Positions 1-11,110 of a stretch of 64,000 bases of DNA are shown piece after piece. A program made the position numbers and the translations under genes. The notes under the pieces are model-generated. The model saw nothing but the letters and a program-made list of their open reading frames with translations, had not been told where the DNA came from and did not search any database. The DNA comes from Bosea sp. AS-1 (GTDB lineage Bacteria; Pseudomonadota; Alphaproteobacteria; Rhizobiales; Beijerinckiaceae): contig NZ_CP022372.1 of assembly GCF_002220095.1 (NCBI RefSeq), positions 778,501 to 842,500 on the forward strand, written 5' to 3'. Positions within the stretch are counted from its first letter, which is position 1; every line of letters begins with the position of its first letter.

Positions 1-129
1 CGACGTTTCGATCAAGGTCGATCCGGCGCTGATCGGCGGGCTCGTCGTCAAGATGGGCTCCCGCATGGTCGACGCCTCGCTGAAAACCAAGCTCAATTCA
101 ATTCGTCTTGCCATGAAAGAGGTCGGCTG

Positions 130-130
<1 letters not shown>
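1..130 (+). CDS. atpH: ATP synthase F1 subunit delta, C-terminal end (partial)
   Basis: Only the last 42 codons are present, read from base 2 to the TGA at 128-130. The tail (Val-Asp-Pro-Ala-Leu-Ile-Gly-Gly, then Lys-Met-Gly-Ser and a basic Leu-rich helix) is the typical C-terminus of the delta (OSCP) subunit, which joins the F1 head to the peripheral stalk on the cytoplasmic side. The stop overlaps the atpA start by one base (TGATG), so the two genes are translationally coupled. Family and operon position make the call secure although most of the gene lies outside the window. Confidence 0.93.
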
Positions 131-1662
<1,532 letters not shown>

Positions 1663-1674
1663 TCATTACGACCG

Positions 1675-1703
1675 GCGCGGCCGAGCCCAGGGCTCTGCCG
1701 CGC
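1675..1703 (+). other. GC-rich intercistronic hairpin, atpA-atpG
   Basis: Arms GCGCGGC (1675-1681) and GCCGCGC (1697-1703) flank an inner repeat GAGCCC (1683-1688) and GGGCTC (1690-1695), giving one long hairpin with single-base bulges. It starts 12 bases after the atpA stop. There is no T-run after it, so it is more likely an mRNA stabilising or processing structure than an intrinsic terminator. That function is inferred. Confidence 0.6.
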
Positions 1704-1766
1704 TGCTTCTCTGGATTGCTTCGTTGCCGCGCCCGCCGTGGCTGACGAGTAGGGGATCAAGATCGG

Positions 1767-2636
1767 ATGCCGTCCCTTAAGGACCTACGCAACCGCATCG
1801 CCTCGGTGAAGGCGACGCAGAAGATCACCAAGGCCATGCAGATGGTCGCGGCTGCCAAGCTGCGGCGCGCGCAGTCGGCCGCCGAGGCCGCGCGCCCCTA
1901 TGCCGAGCGCATGGAGACGGTGCTGGCCAACCTCGCTTCCGGTGTGACCGGGTCGAGCGCGCCGCGGCTGATCGCCGGCACGGGCTCGGACAAGGTACAT
2001 CTGCTGCTGGTGCTGACCGCCGAGCGCGGCCTGTGCGGCGCCTTCAACTCGTCGATCTCGCGGCTTGCCCGCGACAAGGCGAATGCGTTGAAGGCCGAGG
2101 GCAAGACCGTCAAGATCATCTGCGTCGGCAAGAAGGGCTACGATATCCTGCGTCGGCAGTTCGCCAACGAGATCATCGAGTTCATCGACCTGCGCGAGTT
2201 CAAGCAGGTCGGCTTCGTCAACGCCGAGGCGATCGCCCAGAACGTCCTGACCCGCTTCAACAATGGCGAGTTCGATGTCGCGACGCTGTTCTTCTCTAAG
2301 TTCAGGTCGGTCATCGCCCAGATCCCGACGGCGCAGCGCATCATCCCGGCCGAGATCCCGGAAGGGACCAAGCAGACGGACGCCGTCTACGATTACGAGC
2401 CGGAAGAGGGCGAGATCCTCGAGACGCTGCTGCCGCGCAACCTGACCGTTCAGGTGCTGCGCGGGCTGCTCGAGAACGCCGCGTCCGAGCAGGGCGCGCG
2501 CATGTCCGCGATGGACTCCGCCACGCGCAATGCCGGCGAGATGATCAAGAAGCAGACCACGCTCTACAACCGCTCGCGCCAGGCGATGATCACGAAGGAA
2601 CTGATCGAGATCATCTCCGGCGCGGAAGCGCTTTAA
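1767..2636 (+). CDS. atpG: ATP synthase F1 subunit gamma
   Basis: The 289-residue protein is the central rotor shaft of F1 and has normal length. The N-terminus contains the diagnostic Leu-Arg-Asn-Arg-Ile-x-Ser-Val-Lys-x-Thr-Gln-Lys-Ile-Thr-Lys-Ala-Met segment. The C-terminus has the matching helix with Ala-Met-Asp-Ser-Ala-Thr-x-Asn-Ala and Asn-Arg-x-Arg-Gln-x-x-Ile-Thr-x-Glu-Leu-x-Glu-Ile. These two helices form the coiled coil that turns inside the alpha3beta3 ring. The gene lies 104 bases after atpA, a rather wide gap filled partly by a hairpin, and another hairpin separates it from atpD. Confidence 0.99.
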   Translation: MPSLKDLRNRIASVKATQKITKAMQMVAAAKLRRAQSAAEAARPYAERMETVLANLASGVTGSSAPRLIAGTGSDKVHLLLVLTAERGLCGAFNSSISRLARDKANALKAEGKTVKIICVGKKGYDILRRQFANEIIEFIDLREFKQVGFVNAEAIAQNVLTRFNNGEFDVATLFFSKFRSVIAQIPTAQRIIPAEIPEGTKQTDAVYDYEPEEGEILETLLPRNLTVQVLRGLLENAASEQGARMSAMDSATRNAGEMIKKQTTLYNRSRQAMITKELIEIISGAEAL

Positions 2637-2652
2637 CCGCCTGATCTATACG

Positions 2653-2675
2653 GCCGGCGGGCGCTCTCCGCCGGC
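2653..2675 (+). other. GC-rich intercistronic hairpin, atpG-atpD
   Basis: A perfect 8-bp inverted repeat, GCCGGCGG at 2653-2660 and CCGCCGGC at 2668-2675, has a 7-base loop and begins 16 bases after the atpG stop. No T-tract follows. It is the second of three similar hairpins in the F1 operon. Confidence 0.6.
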
Positions 2676-2699
2676 TGCCGCAACATCCGAATGCGCTAG

Positions 2700-4202
<1,503 letters not shown>

Positions 4203-4215
4203 GCCAGACCTATTG

Positions 4216-4237
4216 CCGCGGAGCGCAAGCTCCGCGG
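4216..4237 (+). other. Perfect hairpin with GCAA tetraloop after atpD
   Basis: CCGCGGAGC (4216-4224) and GCTCCGCGG (4229-4237) form a perfect 9-bp stem closed by a GCAA tetraloop, 13 bases after the atpD stop. No T-run follows (TCATTCACT). It could reduce read-through or protect the 3' end of the atpHAGD message, leaving the unknown gene and atpC at a lower level. That is inference. Confidence 0.65.
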
Positions 4238-4316
4238 TCATTCACTTGACTGACGAAAAGCGGGAGAGGCGATCCTATAGCGCACGAGGGACGACACCAC
4301 GGAAGGGGGAAGGACG

Positions 4317-4769
4317 ATGAAGGCGTATCTGCATGCCGACGGAGGCCACTTCGATTTCCAGTGGAATGTCGACTGTTCGGTTGGCAAGGGAGGCCAGAAC
4401 AACCTGCGGGCCGACGTCCTCTATATCCAGTGGTACTACAGGCTGGCCGCTGAGCAGGCCGAGACACCGCCGGACCGGAAGGCGGTCTATCGGGAGGTGC
4501 CGTTGAGCGGCAGCTGCACGGGCCGCGACGATGATCCGCTCGTCAGGGCGATCATGATGCACCAGCGCTCGCTCAACCATCCGCAGGTGGATGGACGCGT
4601 GAGTGTCGCAACGGGGAGCGGCAAGGTCGGTACCACGGCGTTCTTCGTCTTGAGGCTGGGCGCTCGCATTGCGCGGATGTATCCTGAGCAATGGCCCCGC
4701 CTCGACAAGATACCAGGCTGCCCGCCTGAGGTGGCGCAAGCTGCCCGGCAGGCCGTTCCGCAATTCTAA
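4317..4769 (+). CDS. Unknown protein inside the atp operon, peptidoglycan-binding-like pattern
   Basis: This 150-residue protein is not a known F1 component. It lies between atpD and atpC, 114 bases after atpD and 24 before atpC, on the same strand. It has no signal peptide or membrane segment. Residues about 20-95 follow the pattern of the small peptidoglycan-binding-like domain that occurs in phage and type VI secretion cargo: Val-Gly-Lys-Gly-Gly-x-Asn-Asn-x-x-Ala-Asp-Val, then a Gln about four residues on, a Cys-x-Gly block, Arg-Ala-Ile-x-x-His-Gln, and Val-Asp-Gly-Arg-Val. The similarity is by eye only. The start is supported by a GGAAGGGGGAAGG purine tract just upstream. A function in ATP synthase is not implied by position alone. 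Confidence 0.75.
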   Translation: MKAYLHADGGHFDFQWNVDCSVGKGGQNNLRADVLYIQWYYRLAAEQAETPPDRKAVYREVPLSGSCTGRDDDPLVRAIMMHQRSLNHPQVDGRVSVATGSGKVGTTAFFVLRLGARIARMYPEQWPRLDKIPGCPPEVAQAARQAVPQF

Positions 4770-4793
4770 CCCAGACTGGCTGAGATCACGCCC

Positions 4794-5207
4794 ATGGCCA
4801 CCTTCAAGTTCGAACTCGTCTCGCCGGAGCGCATCCTGTTCTCGGGCGACGTCATCAGCGTCATCGTCCCCTCGGTCGAAGGTGAGATGACCGTGCTCGC
4901 AGGCCATGCGCCTCTGGTCGCGACGCTCAAGACGGGCATCGTCTTCGTCCAGACGACCGATCAGAACGGCAAGGAATTCTTCGTCAATGGCGGCCTCGTC
5001 GAGGTCAACCAGGAAACGACGACGATCCTGGCCGAGCAGGGCCGTTTCCTCGAGGACGTCGATACCGCCGTTCTCGACGCCGAGATCCTGACCGCCGAAA
5101 CCCGGCTGACGGGCGCTCACAGCGACGAGGAAAAGAAGCGCCTGAGCGAGATGCTGGTGCAGCTGCGCGAATTCAAGCACGTCTTCGAGCAGCGCAAGGC
5201 CGCCTGA
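4794..5207 (+). CDS. atpC: ATP synthase F1 subunit epsilon
   Basis: The 137-residue product is the epsilon subunit, with the N-terminal beta-sandwich (Phe-Glu-Leu-Val-Ser-Pro-Glu-Arg, Gly-Glu-Met-Thr-Val-Leu-x-Gly-His-Ala-Pro) and a C-terminal helical hairpin starting near residue 90. It links gamma to the c-ring and can inhibit ATP hydrolysis. It is separated from atpD by a 150-codon unknown gene, which breaks the usual direct atpD-atpC adjacency. A strong intrinsic terminator follows. Confidence 0.98.
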   Translation: MATFKFELVSPERILFSGDVISVIVPSVEGEMTVLAGHAPLVATLKTGIVFVQTTDQNGKEFFVNGGLVEVNQETTTILAEQGRFLEDVDTAVLDAEILTAETRLTGAHSDEEKKRLSEMLVQLREFKHVFEQRKAA

Positions 5208-5234
5208 GGCGTTCTTCCGTTACCGAATCCGAAA

Positions 5235-5257
5235 GGGCCGCGCGAGCGGCCCTTTTT
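5235..5257 (+). terminator. Rho-independent terminator of the atp operon
   Basis: GGGCCGC (5235-5241), loop GCGA, GCGGCCC (5246-5252) then TTTTT. The stem is perfect and sits 27 bases after the atpC stop, between convergent atpC and rppH. An A-run before the stem could allow it to work weakly on the other strand too. Confidence 0.9.
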
Positions 5258-5291
5258 CGTGGGTTGATGGTGCGAGGCGGCGCCGTCGTGC

Positions 5292-5789
5292 TCAGCTCCG
5301 CCCGGCGAAGGCCGCAAAGGCTCGCACAACCTGTTCATAGACCGGCCGCTTGAAAGGCGCGATCAGCTCCGGCATCTCGGCGAGCGGCCGCCAGCGCCAT
5401 TCGCTGAATTCGGGCGGTTCGTCGCCATTGGGCTTGCCGATGTCGATCTCGCGTTCTTCGCCAGAGAAGCGGAAGGCGACCCAACGCTGGCGTTGGCCGC
5501 GGAAGGCGGAGAGCTTGTGCGGCGGGCCGTCATAGGGCGGGAAGTCGTAGCTCCACCACTCCTCCGTGACCGCCAGCAGCTCGGCCTGAGTGATGCCCGT
5601 CTCCTCCGCGAGCTCGCGCCGGGCGGCCGTGACGATGTCCTCGTCCGAATCGATGCCACCCTGCGGCATCTGCCAGTCGAAGCCGGGCGGGACGACTTCC
5701 GGTCCTGCGCTATGCGAGCGGCCCGCGAAGACGTGGCCATCCGCGTTGAACAGGGCGATGCCGACATTGGGACGATAGGGGAGACTCAT
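5292..5789 (-). CDS. rppH: RNA pyrophosphohydrolase (Nudix)
   Basis: The 165-residue protein removes pyrophosphate from the 5' end of triphosphorylated mRNA, which starts decay (also known as NudH, invasion-associated in Bartonella). The N-terminus Tyr-Arg-Pro-Asn-Val-Gly is typical. The complete Nudix box is at residues 44-66 with the Arg58-Glu59 and Glu62-Glu63 metal-binding core. The Trp-Gln-Met-Pro-Gln-Gly-Gly segment just before it and the Lys-Arg-Pro-Val-Tyr segment near the end are also RppH hallmarks. It converges on atpC, and in many related genomes it sits beside the atp operon. Confidence 0.96.
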   Translation of the reverse strand: MSLPYRPNVGIALFNADGHVFAGRSHSAGPEVVPPGFDWQMPQGGIDSDEDIVTAARRELAEETGITQAELLAVTEEWWSYDFPPYDGPPHKLSAFRGQRQRWVAFRFSGEEREIDIGKPNGDEPPEFSEWRWRPLAEMPELIAPFKRPVYEQVVRAFAAFAGRS

Positions 5790-5876
5790 CGGCAGAGCAT
5801 AGATGGCTGCCCTGTACTGCGAAATAGTCTGCGGGCCAGCCTTACGACGGCTCGCTTGGTAGCCGACGCAGGGGCC

Positions 5877-6182
5877 TCAACCGTCCTGTCTGGACAGCAC
5901 GCAGGCGAGGAGGCCGGGAAAACGGCCTTCGATATCCTCGCGGCGTAGCGCATTCATCCGCGTCGCGCCCTCGTTGCGAGTGCGGATCAGCCCCGCTTCG
6001 CGCAGGACGCGGAAATGATGGGAGACGCTGGATTTCGGCCGGTCGCCTTCCAGCGCCTGGCAGCTCGCCTCGCCCTCGGTCGCGAGCTGGCGGACGACAC
6101 CCAGCCGGAACGGATCGCTCAGAGCGTGAAAGACATCCTCGAGCGCTATTTCTTCCAGGGCGGGCAGGCGGGCGTGTCGCAT
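5877..6182 (-). CDS. ArsR-family helix-turn-helix repressor
   Basis: This 101-residue winged-helix regulator has the ArsR core Ala-Leu-Ser-Asp-Pro-Phe-Arg-Leu (residues about 20-27) and the recognition helix Lys-Ser-Ser-Val-Ser-His-His-Phe-Arg-Val-Leu-Arg-Glu-Ala-Gly-Leu. The metal-binding Cys-Val-Cys motif of true arsenic/zinc sensors is missing; two isolated Cys residues remain, so it may sense something other than metal. It is divergent from an old yellow enzyme gene, and the 90-base gap carries overlapping inverted repeats, which suggests it represses that enzyme and itself. Confidence 0.93.
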   Translation of the reverse strand: MRHARLPALEEIALEDVFHALSDPFRLGVVRQLATEGEASCQALEGDRPKSSVSHHFRVLREAGLIRTRNEGATRMNALRREDIEGRFPGLLACVLSRQDG

Positions 6183-6206
6183 GGCGGAAGCTTATCACAG
6201 GGTTTT

Positions 6207-6235
6207 GATATTGCCAAAATTCGAAAAATATCGAA
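6207..6235. promoter_or_regulatory. Overlapping inverted repeats, candidate ArsR operator
   Basis: GATATT (6207-6212) pairs with AATATC (6227-6232), and inside the same AT-rich stretch TTCGA (6220-6224) pairs with TCGAA (6231-6235). The site lies between the divergent ArsR gene (start 6182) and the oxidoreductase (start 6273). Assignment to the ArsR protein is inferred from position. Confidence 0.55.
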
Positions 6236-6272
6236 CTATGGAATTATCAAACTTTCCGAAATGGAGCTCAGA

Positions 6273-7373
6273 ATGCCTGGTCTGTTCGACCCTTTTAGCC
6301 TGAAAGACGTCACCCTTCGCAATCGCATCGTTGCCTCTCCGATGTGCCAGTACTCCGCCGAGGACGGCCTCGCGAATGAATGGCATCGCGCGCATTTCGC
6401 CGGGCTGGCGCGGGGCGGTTCCGGCCTCGTCGTGATCGAGGCGACCGGCGTCTCGCCGGAGGGACGGATCACGCCCGGCTGCCTCGGTCTTTGGAACGAC
6501 GCGCAAGCCGAGGCGCTGGCGCCGATCGTCGCCGAGATGCGCAAGGCCGGGGCGGTCACCGGCATCCAGATCGGTCATGCCGGGCGCAAGGCCAGCGCCA
6601 ATCGCCCCTGGGAAGGCGACGATCATATCCCGGTCGGCGATCCGCGTGGCTGGGAGACGATCGCGCCGTCGGCGGTCGCGCAGGGCGGCGGCCTCTCGCG
6701 CGTGCCGCGTGCGATGACCACGGCCGACATCGCGCGGGTCCGCGCCGATTTCGTCGCGGCGGCCGAGCGCGCCCGCGATATCGGCATCGAATGGCTGAAG
6801 CTGCATTTCGCCCATGGCTATCTGGCGCAGAGCTTCCTGTCGCGCCACGCCAACCGGCGCGAGGATGCCTATGGCGGCAGCTTCGAGAACCGCAGCCGCT
6901 TCCTGATCGAGACGCTGGCCGCCGTGCGCAAGGTCTGGCCGGAGAATCGGCCTCTCTCGGCCCGTCTCGGCGTCATCGAGTATGATGGCCAGGACGAGGA
7001 GACGCTGACCGAGGCGATCGAGCTGGTGAAGCGGTTCAAGGCCGAGGGACTCGACTTCATCGATGTCAGCGTCGGCTTCTCGACCAATGAAGCCAAGATT
7101 CCGTGGGGGCCGGCTTTCCTGGCGCCGGTCGCCGAGCGGGTGCGCCGAGAGAGCGGGTTACCGGCCTCGACGAGCTGGTACATCAGCAAGCCGGAGCAGG
7201 CCGACGCGCTGTTGCGCGAAGGCAAGGTCGATCTCGTCACGCTGGGCCGGCCGCTGCTGGCCGACCCGCACTGGCCCTATGCGGCGGCGCAGGCGCTCGG
7301 CGTCGAGAATCCCGCCTGGAAGACCCTGCCGGCGCCCTACGCCCACTGGCTGGCGCGCTACCGCGCTGCGTGA
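6273..7373 (+). CDS. NADH:flavin oxidoreductase, YqjM-type old yellow enzyme
   Basis: This is a 366-residue FMN-dependent ene-reductase that reduces activated C=C bonds with NAD(P)H. The N-terminus Leu-Phe-x-Pro-Phe, the Ser-Pro-Met-Cys-Gln-Tyr segment with the YqjM-type Cys, the Gln-Ile-Gly-His-Ala-Gly-Arg-Lys segment and the active-site His-Phe-Ala-His pair are all visible, with Arg-Pro-Leu-Leu-Ala-Asp-Pro near the end. The frame is open far upstream, but I choose ATG 6273 because GGAG at 6263-6266 is correctly spaced and the protein then begins at the family start; ATG 6261 is the alternative. It is divergent from an ArsR regulator, so it probably responds to a toxic electrophile. Confidence 0.94.
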   Translation: MPGLFDPFSLKDVTLRNRIVASPMCQYSAEDGLANEWHRAHFAGLARGGSGLVVIEATGVSPEGRITPGCLGLWNDAQAEALAPIVAEMRKAGAVTGIQIGHAGRKASANRPWEGDDHIPVGDPRGWETIAPSAVAQGGGLSRVPRAMTTADIARVRADFVAAAERARDIGIEWLKLHFAHGYLAQSFLSRHANRREDAYGGSFENRSRFLIETLAAVRKVWPENRPLSARLGVIEYDGQDEETLTEAIELVKRFKAEGLDFIDVSVGFSTNEAKIPWGPAFLAPVAERVRRESGLPASTSWYISKPEQADALLREGKVDLVTLGRPLLADPHWPYAAAQALGVENPAWKTLPAPYAHWLARYRAA

Positions 7374-7400
7374 GGACCTTCGTGCCTGTAGCGCGGCCTT

Positions 7401-7430
7401 AAAAAGAGGGGCCGCAAGGCCCCTCTTTTT
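7401..7430. terminator. Bidirectional Rho-independent terminator
   Basis: AAAAAGAGGGGCC (7401-7413) and GGCCCCTCTTTTT (7418-7430) form a perfect 13-bp stem with a GCAA loop, followed by more T. The A-run on one side and T-run on the other let it serve both the oxidoreductase (+) and putA (-), which converge here. Confidence 0.95.
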
Positions 7431-7436
7431 TTTACC

Positions 7437-10400
7437 TTACTCGCCCATCGCGATCAGGCTGGCATTGCCGCCGGCGGCGGCGGTGTTGATGGTCACCGTC
7501 TGCTCGGTGGCGAAGCGCATCAGATAATGCGGGCCGCCGGCCTTCGGACCGGTGCCCGACAGGCCATGGCCGCCGAAGGGCTGCACGCCGACCACCGCGC
7601 CGATGATGTTGCGGTTGACGTAGACATTGCCGGTCGAGAGCCGCTGCGCGACACGCTCCACCGTCGCCTCGATGCGGGAGTGGACGCCGAGCGTCAGGCC
7701 GTAGCCGGTGGCGTCGATGGCATCGATGACCTTGTCGAGCTCGCCCGCCTTCCAGCGCACGACATGCAGGATCGGACCGAAATGCTCGGCGGTGAGGTCG
7801 CCTACCCGGTCGAGCTTCACGATATGCGGCGCGACGAAGGTGCCCCCGAGCTCGGGTACTTGCCCGGCCCAGGTGATGCGGCCTTGCTGGCGCATGGCGG
7901 CGACATGGGCGTCGAGGCGCTGCCTGGCGGCGGCATCGATGACCGGGCCGATATGGGTGTCGAGCAGGCGCGGGTCGCCGAGCTTGAGCTCCTTGGTGGC
8001 GCCTTCGATCATCTCGATCATCTTGTCGGCGACGTCGTCCTGCACGACCAGCAGGCGCAGCGCCGAGCAGCGCTGCCCGGCTGAGCGGAAGGCCGACATC
8101 ACGACATCGTCGCTGACCTGCTCGGGCAGGGCGGTGGCGTCGACGATCATGGCGTTGAGGCCACCGGTCTCGGCGATCAGCGGCACGATCGGACCGTCCT
8201 TGGCGGCCAGCACCCGGTTGATTCCGCGCGCGGTCGCGGTCGAGCCGGTGAAGGCGACGCCGGCGACTTGCCTGTGAGCGACCAGAGCTGCGCCGGCCTC
8301 GGTTCCGCCCGTGACGAGATGCAGAGCCGAGACCGGTACGCCGGCCTCGTGCAGGATCCTGATGGTCACGGCGGCAATCAGCGGCGTCTGTGGGGCCGGC
8401 TTGGCGACGACGCTGTTGCCGGCGACGAGCGCGGCCACTACCTGCCCGGCGAAGATCGCGAGCGGGAAGTTCCAGGGCGCAATGCAGACGAAGGCGCCGC
8501 GACCGCGCAGGATCAGCCGGTTTTCCTCGCCCGTGGGGCCCGGCAGGGCGAGCGGCGTGGCGAAATGCTCCTCGGCCTGGGCGGCGTAGTAGCGGCAGAA
8601 ATCGACGGCCTCACGCACCTCCGAGATGGCGTCGTCGATGGTCTTGCCGGCCTCGCCCTGCAGCAGGGCGATCAGCAGGCCGCGGCGGGCTTCCATGATG
8701 TCGGCGGCCTTGCGCAGAGCCGCGGCGCGGACGCGGGCGGGCGTCTCGCTCCAGGCGCGGAAACCCTTTATCGCGGCGGCCATGGCGCGCTCGGCCGTGG
8801 CCGCGTCAGCCTCGATCACCTTGCCGAGCGGCTTGTTGTCGATCGGGGAGCGCACGTCGCGGGAGATGCCGGGCTGGGGCTTGCCATCGATGATCGGCGC
8901 CGCATCCGGGAAGCTGCCGGCGGCCGCGATCTCTTTCAGCAGACCGTCGAGGCTTTCCTCGTGGCCGAGCTCGGTGCCGGCCGAGTTCTTCCGCGATGGG
9001 CCGTAGAGATCGGCCGGAAGCGGGATGCGGCGATGGCGCGCGGCGCTGGCCGAGCCGATGATGTCGGCCGGCGCGAGCAGGAGCTGCGAGACCGGCACGT
9101 CAGGATCGCCGGAGGCGCTGACGAAGGAGGAGTTGGCGCCATTCTCGAGCAGGCGCCTGACGAGATAGGCGAGCAGGTCCTGGTGGCCGCCGACCGGCGC
9201 ATAGGTGCGGCAGGCATAGCCGCCGTTCTCGCGCAGCAGCTTTTCGTAGAGTGCCTCGCCCATGCCGTGCAGGCGCTGGAACTCGAAGCCCTCGGCGTTC
9301 TCCGCCATCTCGGCCACGGTCGCGACGGTGAACGCGTTATGGGTGGCGAATTGCGGGATGATGCGGGGCCTCAGCTTCAGGAGCTGCGCGGCGCAGGCCT
9401 CGTAGTTCAGGTCGGTCATCGCCTTGCGGGTGAAGACCGGATAATCGGGCAGGCCGCGTTCCTGGGCGCGCTTCAGCTCGGTGTCCCAATAAGCGCCCTT
9501 GACCAGCCGCACCATCATGCGGCGGTTGTGCACCTCCGCCAGCCGGCCGATATGGCCGATCACAGCCGCGGCGCGCTTCTGATAGGCCTGGATGGCGAGG
9601 CCGAAACCGTCCCAGCCATCGAGCGAGGGATCGGCAAAGACCGCGTCGATGACGTCGAGCGACAATTCCAGACGATCGGCCTCCTCGGCGTCGATCGTGA
9701 AGTTGAGATCGTAGCTCTTGGCCTGCCGGGCGAGCGCGATGACCTTCGGGACCAGCTCCGAGATCACGCGCTCATGGCTCGTCGCCTCGTAGCGCGGATG
9801 CAGCGCCGAAAGCTTGACCGAGATGCCGGGGCGGTTGGGCAGGCGGTCGTTGCCGGCAGAGCGACCGATGGCGTCGATCGCGGCTGTGTAGGAGGCGAAA
9901 TAGCGGTCGGCGTCGGCCTGCGTGCGCGCGCCTTCGCCGAGCATGTCGAAGGAGTAGCGATAGAGCTTGCCGGTGCCGGTGCGGGCGCGCTTCAGCGCCT
10001 CCTCGATGGTCTGGCCGAGCACGAAATGATTGCCCATCACGCGCATCGCCTGGCGCGTCGCGGTGCGCACGGCAGGCAGGCCGAGGCGCTTGGCCAGGCC
10101 TCCGACGATGCCGGCCGGCGTCTCGCCCGGCTGAATGACGCGGGCGGTGATGCCGAGCGCCCAGGCCGAGGCCGAGACCAGGAAAGCGTCCGACTTCGAC
10201 TCGTGATTGGCGAAATCGCCCTGGCCGAGCTTGTCCTCGATCAGCCGGTCGGCGGTGACGGCGTCGGGCACGCGCAGCAGCGCCTCCGCCAGGACCATCA
10301 GCGCGAGGCCCTCCTTGGTCGAGAGCGAGTATTCGCGCAGCAACTCCTCGATGCCGCCCAGGCCGACCTTGCGGGTGCGGATCGCCTCGATCAGCCCGGT

Positions 10401-10526
10401 GGCGCGGGCGTCGATCCGGGCCTTGGCGGCGGGATCTCGCCGGGCGCCGGCGAGCAGGCGACCGGCGATGGCACCGTCATCCTCGGCATAAGGCGCGCGG
10501 AAGGGCGGAATGGTGGGGGCTGCCAT
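7437..10526 (-). CDS. putA: Bifunctional proline dehydrogenase / P5C dehydrogenase
   Basis: This 1029-residue enzyme oxidises proline to glutamate in two steps with channelling of the P5C intermediate. The FAD-dependent proline dehydrogenase barrel covers about residues 130-440. The NAD-dependent P5C dehydrogenase covers about 540-1010, with the catalytic Cys820 in Ser-Ala-Gly-Gln-Arg-Cys-Ser-Ala and the Glu of Ala-Glu-Thr-Gly-Gly. There is no N-terminal ribbon-helix-helix DNA-binding domain, so it is the short class of PutA that is not its own repressor. That fits the divergent Lrp-type regulator 128 bases away. The C-terminus ends at a strong bidirectional terminator. Confidence 0.98.
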   Translation of the reverse strand: MAAPTIPPFRAPYAEDDGAIAGRLLAGARRDPAAKARIDARATGLIEAIRTRKVGLGGIEELLREYSLSTKEGLALMVLAEALLRVPDAVTADRLIEDKLGQGDFANHESKSDAFLVSASAWALGITARVIQPGETPAGIVGGLAKRLGLPAVRTATRQAMRVMGNHFVLGQTIEEALKRARTGTGKLYRYSFDMLGEGARTQADADRYFASYTAAIDAIGRSAGNDRLPNRPGISVKLSALHPRYEATSHERVISELVPKVIALARQAKSYDLNFTIDAEEADRLELSLDVIDAVFADPSLDGWDGFGLAIQAYQKRAAAVIGHIGRLAEVHNRRMMVRLVKGAYWDTELKRAQERGLPDYPVFTRKAMTDLNYEACAAQLLKLRPRIIPQFATHNAFTVATVAEMAENAEGFEFQRLHGMGEALYEKLLRENGGYACRTYAPVGGHQDLLAYLVRRLLENGANSSFVSASGDPDVPVSQLLLAPADIIGSASAARHRRIPLPADLYGPSRKNSAGTELGHEESLDGLLKEIAAAGSFPDAAPIIDGKPQPGISRDVRSPIDNKPLGKVIEADAATAERAMAAAIKGFRAWSETPARVRAAALRKAADIMEARRGLLIALLQGEAGKTIDDAISEVREAVDFCRYYAAQAEEHFATPLALPGPTGEENRLILRGRGAFVCIAPWNFPLAIFAGQVVAALVAGNSVVAKPAPQTPLIAAVTIRILHEAGVPVSALHLVTGGTEAGAALVAHRQVAGVAFTGSTATARGINRVLAAKDGPIVPLIAETGGLNAMIVDATALPEQVSDDVVMSAFRSAGQRCSALRLLVVQDDVADKMIEMIEGATKELKLGDPRLLDTHIGPVIDAAARQRLDAHVAAMRQQGRITWAGQVPELGGTFVAPHIVKLDRVGDLTAEHFGPILHVVRWKAGELDKVIDAIDATGYGLTLGVHSRIEATVERVAQRLSTGNVYVNRNIIGAVVGVQPFGGHGLSGTGPKAGGPHYLMRFATEQTVTINTAAAGGNASLIAMGE

Positions 10527-10628
10527 AAACGAGCTCCGAGCGAGCGGGCGGGGATATCTGAAGGATGATCGCAGATCGGCAACATATCAATTGGCATTCA
10601 AGGGGGTTTGTCCTTATAAAATTTGGTA

Positions 10629-10640
10629 AAATGATCATTT
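10629..10640. promoter_or_regulatory. 12-bp perfect palindrome, candidate PutR operator
   Basis: AAATGATCATTT is a perfect palindrome in an AT-rich patch of the putA-putR gap, 14 bases before the putR start. Lrp/AsnC proteins bind AT-rich palindromes, so this is a likely autoregulatory or putA-activating site. Confidence 0.5.
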
Positions 10641-10654
10641 CTTAGAGATTCATC

Positions 10655-11110
10655 ATGCTCGATCGGACGGATCGCCGTATCCTCTCGCTTCTGCAGGCCG
10701 ATGGCCGGATCGCCGGTGTCGAGCTGGCGGAGAAGGTCGGCCTTTCCCCGACGGCGACGGGCGAGCGGCTGAAGCGGCTTTCACGCGACGGCTACATCAC
10801 CGGCTATCGCGCCACGCTCGACCCGGTGAAGCTCGGGCTGCATCTCCTCGTTTTCGTCGAGGTCTATCTCGACAAGACGACGCCGGACGCGTTCGAGCGC
10901 TTCGCATCGGCGGTGAAACGGGCGCCGGAGGTGCTCGAATGCCATATGGTCGCCGGCGGTTTCGACTATCTGGTGAAGACGCGCGTGGCCGACATGAACG
11001 CCTATCGTCGCTTCCTCGGCGAGGTGCTGCTCGCCCTGCCGGCGGTCCGCGAAACCCGCACCTATGCCGTGATGGAGGAGGTCAAGACCGACGGCGCCCT
11101 GCCACTCTGA
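10655..11110 (+). CDS. putR: Lrp/AsnC-family regulator, probable PutR
   Basis: The 151-residue protein has the Lrp N-terminal HTH (Asp-Arg-x-Asp-Arg-Arg-Ile-Leu, recognition helix Gly-Leu-Ser-Pro-Thr-Ala-Thr-Gly-Glu-Arg-Leu-Lys-Arg-Leu) and a C-terminal RAM effector domain from about residue 65 (Val-Glu-Val-Tyr-Leu-Asp, Met-Val-Ala-Gly-Gly-Phe-Asp-Tyr-Leu). The divergent position next to a PutA without a DNA-binding domain matches the proline-responsive activator PutR of Agrobacterium. The function is inferred from family and context. Confidence 0.93.
   Translation: MLDRTDRRILSLLQADGRIAGVELAEKVGLSPTATGERLKRLSRDGYITGYRATLDPVKLGLHLLVFVEVYLDKTTPDAFERFASAVKRAPEVLECHMVAGGFDYLVKTRVADMNAYRRFLGEVLLALPAVRETRTYAVMEEVKTDGALPL

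Noticed and set aside
8268..10568. 766-codon plus-strand frame opposite putA
   Set aside because: Shadow frame of putA, Arg/Gly/Ala-rich, no motif; putA is clear.
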